A stretch of 9,634 bases of DNA. It comes from Castellaniella sp. UBA6218 (GTDB lineage Bacteria > Pseudomonadota > Gammaproteobacteria > Burkholderiales > Burkholderiaceae_B). This document shows, piece by piece, positions 6,508-9,634 of this stretch. The notes below the pieces were generated by a model. The model searched no databases, was not told the DNA's origin, and saw only the letters and a list, made by a program, of their open reading frames with translations. The stretch lies in NCBI GenBank assembly GCA_002421865.1, contig DISE01000100.1:310-9943 (forward strand). Reading direction: 5' to 3'. Each line of letters opens with the position of its first letter. Position 1 is the first letter of the stretch. A program made the position numbers and the translations under genes.

Positions 6508-9377
6508 TCGCGCAACCGCCGCTCGAAGGCGGCCTGATCGAGCGGTTCGTCGAACCAGTAGCCCTGACCCTCGTCGCAACCCGCGTCGCGCAGCAATTCG
6601 TACTGGGCCTGGCGTGTGATGCCTTCGGCGGTCACCCGCAGGCCCAGCCGGTGGGCCAAGGTGATGATGGCCTCGCTGACCATGGCGGCATGCCGGCCGT
6701 CCAGCAGCCGCTCGGTCGTCGCACGCTCGAGCTTGAGGGTCTCGAACGGCAGTTCGCGTACCGCCAGCAAGGCCGGCATGCCGATCGACACAGCCCCGAC
6801 GCTGAACCTCAGCCCGTCGCCATGCAGGCGCCTCAGCCGGTCCCACGCCTGGGGATCCTCGTTCATGAGCATCTGCTCGCTCAGTTCCAGCACCAGGCAG
6901 TCCGGTGGCAGTTTCAGCGAATCGAACAGTCCGAACACGACATCCAGGCCGGCGTCCTGCAGGCCGAGCTGACCCGGCGAGACGTTGATCGTCAGGCGCA
7001 GGCCCGGGGCCAGTTCCTCGCGCCAGCGGGCCAGCTGGCGAATCGCCTCGCGGAACACCCAGTCGCCCAGCGGACGGATCAGCAGTCGTTCTTCGGCGAA
7101 AGGGATGAAATCCGCAGGGGCGACCACGCCGAATTCCGGATGCCGCCAACGCAACAGCACCTCGGCCTGGACGATGCGCCCCGTCCGGAAGGCATGGATC
7201 GGCTGGAACAGGAGGAAGAACTGCGAATCCTCGATGGCCTGCGGCAAGGCGTACATCAGGTCGCGCTGCATGCGCGCGCGATCCCGCATGCTCCGGTCGA
7301 AATAATAGAAGCAGTTCCGGCCGGAATCCTTGGCGACATACATCGCCATGTCCACGTGGCGCATCAGGGTCTCGGCATCCTCGGCGTCCTGGGGATACAG
7401 CGCCACCCCCAGGCTGGCCGAGATCCGCAGGGGATCGCCACCCAGGCGGTACGGTTCCGTGATCTGGTCGAGGATGGCGCGGCAGAGGGAATCGATCCGA
7501 TCCTTGTCGGAAGCGTCGTGCAGCAGCACGACGAACTCGTCCCCCCCGAGGCGCGCCACGAAGCTGCCCTCGGGATTCGCGCTGGTCTGCATGCGCCGGG
7601 CGACCTCGATGAGCAGCCGGTCGCCGGTCGCATGGCCCATGGAATCGTTGATTTCCTTGAACAGGTCCAGGTCCAGGAACAGCAGCGCCAGGGATTGCCC
7701 CGACTGGTCGGCGGACTGGACGGCGGTCCGCAGGCGTTCATTGAAATACTGGCGGTTCGGCAGGCCGGTCAGCGGATCGTGGTGCGCCTGGTTCCAGATC
7801 TGGGCCTCGACCTGCTTTTTCTGGGTCACGTCGCTGAGCATCGCCACCCGGCAATTGACGGAGCCGTCGTGGTTCCAGGCGGTGTCCATGACCACGCGCT
7901 CGGCGTAGTCCTCGCCCGACTTGCGCTGGCTCCAGTACTCGCCTTCCCACCGTCCCTGGGTATTGATGGCATGCCACATCTCGTCGTAGAAATCGCGGTT
8001 GTGGCGGCCGGGGCGCAGCAGGGGCAGCAGTTCGCCCGCGATCTCGTCGGGCCAGAAGCCCGTCATCCGCGAATAGGCGGGATTGACGTCGATGACCACC
8101 CCGGCCGAATCGGTGATGGCGATGGCCTCGCTGCTGTTCTCATAGGCGATCGCGGCCAGCTGGGCCGAGGATTCGGCCTGCTTGCGTTCAGTGACGTCCT
8201 GGACGATCCCGATGATGGATACCTGCTCGCCCACCCGCATGGTCGAGCTGAATACCTCGATGTCGATTTCCGAGCCGTCCTTGCGGCGTCCGTGGCGCTC
8301 GAAGCGCAGCGTCCCGTCCCGCCGGCTCTGGCTGGCCTTGATCGATTCGGCCATCAGGAAGCGCTCCCGCGGCACCACGATGCCCAGCAGCGTCATGGTG
8401 TCGATCATTTCACGCGGTTCATAGCCGAAGATCTCGGCCATTTTGTCACTGACGAAGGTGAAACGCTCATTCTCGACGAGAAAGATCCCCACGATGGAAT
8501 TCGACGCCAGGCCCTGAAAGATGGTATCGGCCCGCAGGAGGCCCGCCTGGTCTTGGCGCATCTTGGACAGCAGGTCATGGACCTGCCGGATGCCGTCGTT
8601 GAAATCCCGGGCCACCTGGCCGATTTCACCCCGCCCTCGGTACCCGATCCGGGCGTCGTAATGCCCGCGGACCAGTTCGCGGCACGCGATCCGCAGTTCG
8701 CGCAAAGGCCGGACCAGATGGCGGTGCAGCATCAGGTAGAGGACCAGCAGCAGCATCAGATCCAGCACCACCAGTCCGCCGCTCATCAGTTGCGCGCGGT
8801 CCTTGTCCTGGCGCAGCAGCGGCATCAGGACCTCGGCGCAGGCGTCGAGCGTGCCGAACAGATTTTCGGCGTCGTCGGCCACCCACTGGCGCTGGACGAC
8901 CTGCGGCAGTTCCTGCGCATCGGCCGCGCGCTCGTCTTGCACATAGGTGCCCAGCAGCACCGTCTGCAACCGGCCGCGCAAGGTCGCCCAGTCCCGCCGG
9001 ATCCGGGGCAGGAAGTCGCGCGCCGCCGACTGGGCCAGGGCGGGTATTTCGCGGCCGTCGATGACGCCGCCCTGATCCAGCGCCTGCAGCGCGCGGTCCA
9101 TCAGTTCCATTTCCTGGCTGAGCTGGCCGGCCTGCACCAGTGCCCCGTCGGACAGGCGCATCGCCCGGACCGCCAGCTGCTGGCTGGTCGCACGCATGCG
9201 GTCCAGGGTGGCGGCCTGGTCGAGCGCACTTTCATAACGCGACAGCAGGGCATGCACGACGATCGCGTTGCCCAGCACGAAGACCAGCATGAACAGGAAG
9301 AAGACGGCGGACGCCGCTCCCGGTCCGAAAGTGCTCCGGGCCGTCGGCAAGTCCGCGCGCGATGTATGAGGGCTCAT
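6492..9377 (-). CDS. Membrane-bound HAMP-PAS-PAS-GGDEF-EAL protein (probable diguanylate cyclase, degenerate EAL)
   Basis: This is an inner-membrane c-di-GMP signalling protein of 961 residues. Domains in order: TM1 (about 21-41), a mainly helical periplasmic region (42-197), TM2 (198-217), HAMP (about 218-270, with RPLREL), PAS 1 (about 283-402), PAS 2 (about 405-527), GGDEF (528-690) and EAL (about 709-956). The cyclase site is intact: LDLDLFKEINDSMGHATGD and GGDEF at 611-615. The I-site RxxD is absent (P602 and S605 instead). In the EAL domain E739 (as EVL), N798, E831, E834, K882 and E918 remain, but the DDFG pair is G861-A862 and KIDR is KLER. Phosphodiesterase activity is therefore unlikely; the domain may bind nucleotide or regulate the cyclase. 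The ATG at 9377 has a Shine-Dalgarno; the open frame reaches a TTG at 9482, but codons there lack the coding bias. The ligand is unknown. Confidence 0.93.
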   Translation of the reverse strand: MSPHTSRADLPTARSTFGPGAASAVFFLFMLVFVLGNAIVVHALLSRYESALDQAATLDRMRATSQQLAVRAMRLSDGALVQAGQLSQEMELMDRALQALDQGGVIDGREIPALAQSAARDFLPRIRRDWATLRGRLQTVLLGTYVQDERAADAQELPQVVQRQWVADDAENLFGTLDACAEVLMPLLRQDKDRAQLMSGGLVVLDLMLLLVLYLMLHRHLVRPLRELRIACRELVRGHYDARIGYRGRGEIGQVARDFNDGIRQVHDLLSKMRQDQAGLLRADTIFQGLASNSIVGIFLVENERFTFVSDKMAEIFGYEPREMIDTMTLLGIVVPRERFLMAESIKASQSRRDGTLRFERHGRRKDGSEIDIEVFSSTMRVGEQVSIIGIVQDVTERKQAESSAQLAAIAYENSSEAIAITDSAGVVIDVNPAYSRMTGFWPDEIAGELLPLLRPGRHNRDFYDEMWHAINTQGRWEGEYWSQRKSGEDYAERVVMDTAWNHDGSVNCRVAMLSDVTQKKQVEAQIWNQAHHDPLTGLPNRQYFNERLRTAVQSADQSGQSLALLFLDLDLFKEINDSMGHATGDRLLIEVARRMQTSANPEGSFVARLGGDEFVVLLHDASDKDRIDSLCRAILDQITEPYRLGGDPLRISASLGVALYPQDAEDAETLMRHVDMAMYVAKDSGRNCFYYFDRSMRDRARMQRDLMYALPQAIEDSQFFLLFQPIHAFRTGRIVQAEVLLRWRHPEFGVVAPADFIPFAEERLLIRPLGDWVFREAIRQLARWREELAPGLRLTINVSPGQLGLQDAGLDVVFGLFDSLKLPPDCLVLELSEQMLMNEDPQAWDRLRRLHGDGLRFSVGAVSIGMPALLAVRELPFETLKLERATTERLLDGRHAAMVSEAIITLAHRLGLRVTAEGITRQAQYELLRDAGCDEGQGYWFDEPLDQAAFERRLRDQAGA

Positions 9378-9378
9378 G

Positions 9379-9386
9379 CCTTCCCT
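9379..9386 (-). promoter_or_regulatory. Ribosome binding site of the GGDEF/EAL gene
   Basis: Read on the minus strand, AGGGAAGG precedes ATG 9377 by one base, with AGGG five bases from it. It is the only purine-rich site near any of the three possible ATG/TTG starts (9482, 9446, 9377) and decides the start. Confidence 0.6.
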
Positions 9387-9444
9387 GTGAGGTGAACGAC
9401 GGCGATGGCTGGCCGATGCACGGCCAGGGTCGCCATCCTCAGGC

Positions 9445-9471
9445 ATGTTACTGGATGCGGGAAAAGAACAA
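9445..9471 (-). promoter_or_regulatory. Weak promoter candidate for the GGDEF/EAL gene
   Basis: On the minus strand TTGTTC (9471-9466) and TAACAT (9450-9445) resemble -35 and -10 boxes with a 15-bp spacer. The match is poor, and it is offered only because the gene needs a promoter in this 200-base leader and nothing better is visible. I saw no sigma54 -24/-12 pair. Confidence 0.2.
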
Positions 9472-9521
9472 CACGCTAACAACCGGAATCCACAGGCGGA
9501 TATCGGGCTTTTGGTTCTGCG

Positions 9522-9532
9522 TGGTCAGACCA
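9522..9532. promoter_or_regulatory. Perfect palindrome TGGTC-A-GACCA, GntR-operator-like
   Basis: The 11-bp site is a perfect inverted repeat around a central A and fits the TNGTNNNACNA-type consensus of FCD-subfamily GntR regulators. A further TTGGT at 9511-9515 can also pair with ACCAA at 9529-9533. It lies about 145 bases upstream of the GGDEF/EAL start and about 40 bases beyond the tRNA terminator. No GntR gene is in the window, so the regulator, if any, is unknown, and a chance palindrome is possible. Confidence 0.35.
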
Positions 9533-9561
9533 ATCGGAGGAGGGAAAGGAATCCGGACACG

Positions 9562-9601
9562 CAAAGACAAAGGCCCTGTCGGCGGTTGCCTACAGGGCCT
9601 T
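9562..9601 (-). terminator. Intrinsic terminator downstream of tRNA-Asp
   Basis: On the minus strand a perfect 10-bp stem (AAGGCCCTGT / ACAGGGCCTT, 9601-9592 with 9579-9570) encloses a 12-nt loop and is followed by a T-rich run, TTTGTCTTT when the last stem bases are included. It starts 11 bases after the CCA end of the tRNA. On the plus strand no T-run follows the stem, so it works leftward. Confidence 0.8.
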
Positions 9602-9612
9602 GCTGAATACTT

Positions 9613-9634
9613 TGGCGGAGCGGACGGGGCTCGA
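9613..9634 (-). tRNA. tRNA-Asp (GUC expected), 3' end only
   Basis: The last 22 bases, read on the minus strand, are the 3' end of a tRNA: T-loop TCGAGC (first T off the edge), T-stem 3' half CCCGT, acceptor 3' half CCGCTCC, discriminator G, and an encoded CCA at 9615-9613. This closely matches the end of E. coli tRNA-Asp (GAGTCCCGTCCGTTCCGCCA), and G73 is the tRNA-Asp discriminator. The anticodon lies outside the window, so identity rests on the acceptor and T arm. A terminator follows directly. Confidence 0.85.

Noticed and set aside
6501..6540. Direct repeat GGCCTGATCG (6501-6510 and 6531-6540) and the hairpin CCGCC/GGCGG at 6516-6532
   Set aside because: The repeats encode DQA in the C-terminus of the GGDEF/EAL protein, the stem is only 5 bp, and no T-run follows on either strand, so it is neither a mobile-element end nor a terminator.
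4786..7149. Open frame of 787 codons on the minus strand
   Set aside because: It is antisense to lnt and out of frame with the GGDEF/EAL gene. It is a low-complexity Arg/Gly/Gln-rich shadow without family motifs.
6249..9395. Open frame of 1048 codons on the plus strand
   Set aside because: It lies antisense to the GGDEF/EAL gene, whose domains and motifs are unmistakable. Long antisense frames are common in G+C-rich genes; the translation shows no recognisable domain.
9536..9554. Purine-rich stretch GGAGGAGGGAAAGGAA as a ribosome binding site for a plus-strand gene
   Set aside because: No ATG or GTG follows at a usable distance, and plus-strand frames close soon after; the DNA beyond is the terminator and tRNA.
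9590..9634. Minus-strand C-terminal peptide of 14 codons ending in TAG, as if a gene entered from the right
   Set aside because: The same bases are the 3' end of tRNA-Asp with an encoded CCA, and the TAG falls at the edge of the terminator hairpin, so it is not coding.

Overview
The window looks like chromosomal DNA of a high-G+C betaproteobacterium, most likely Burkholderiales and plausibly Alcaligenaceae (Bordetella/Achromobacter/Castellaniella-like). I base this on the strongly G/C-biased third codon positions, the miaB-phoH-ybeY-ybeX-lnt gene order, and the style of the SecF and tRNA-Asp sequences. The genus is inferred, not proven.

Layout, left to right. (1) Positions 1-735 hold the 3' part of secF (+), followed by an intrinsic terminator with a C(UUCG)G tetraloop. 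(2) Positions 838-6507 hold a tight five-gene + strand operon behind a sigma70-like promoter: miaB (tRNA ms2i6A37 synthesis), a phoH-family ATPase (ybeZ), ybeY (rRNA-maturation endoribonuclease), ybeX/corC (CBS-domain protein) and lnt (apolipoprotein N-acyltransferase). Genes in this part overlap or nearly abut. (3) Positions 6492-9377 (- strand) hold one large membrane-bound c-di-GMP signalling protein: TM, periplasmic helical sensor, TM, HAMP, PAS, PAS, GGDEF, EAL. Its 3' end overlaps the 3' end of lnt by 16 nt. (4) Positions 9378-9612 are a short intergenic region with the leader of that gene, a perfect TGGTC-A-GACCA palindrome of GntR-operator type, and an intrinsic terminator read leftward. 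(5) Positions 9613-9634 are the 3' end of a tRNA-Asp gene (- strand) cut by the window edge; the terminator belongs to it.

The operon genes serve RNA maturation and envelope biogenesis: MiaB modifies tRNA, YbeZ and YbeY act together in RNA/ribosome metabolism, and YbeX and Lnt act at or near the envelope. The c-di-GMP gene is a separate, convergent unit. Its GGDEF active site looks intact and lacks the inhibitory I-site. Its EAL domain has lost the paired metal-binding aspartates, so the protein is probably a cyclase with a non-catalytic EAL module.

I found no new kind of system, no mobile element and no CRISPR array. The features most worth follow-up are the degenerate EAL domain, the two C7 tracts inside active-site-proximal codons, the convergent junction with lnt, and the palindrome next to tRNA-Asp.
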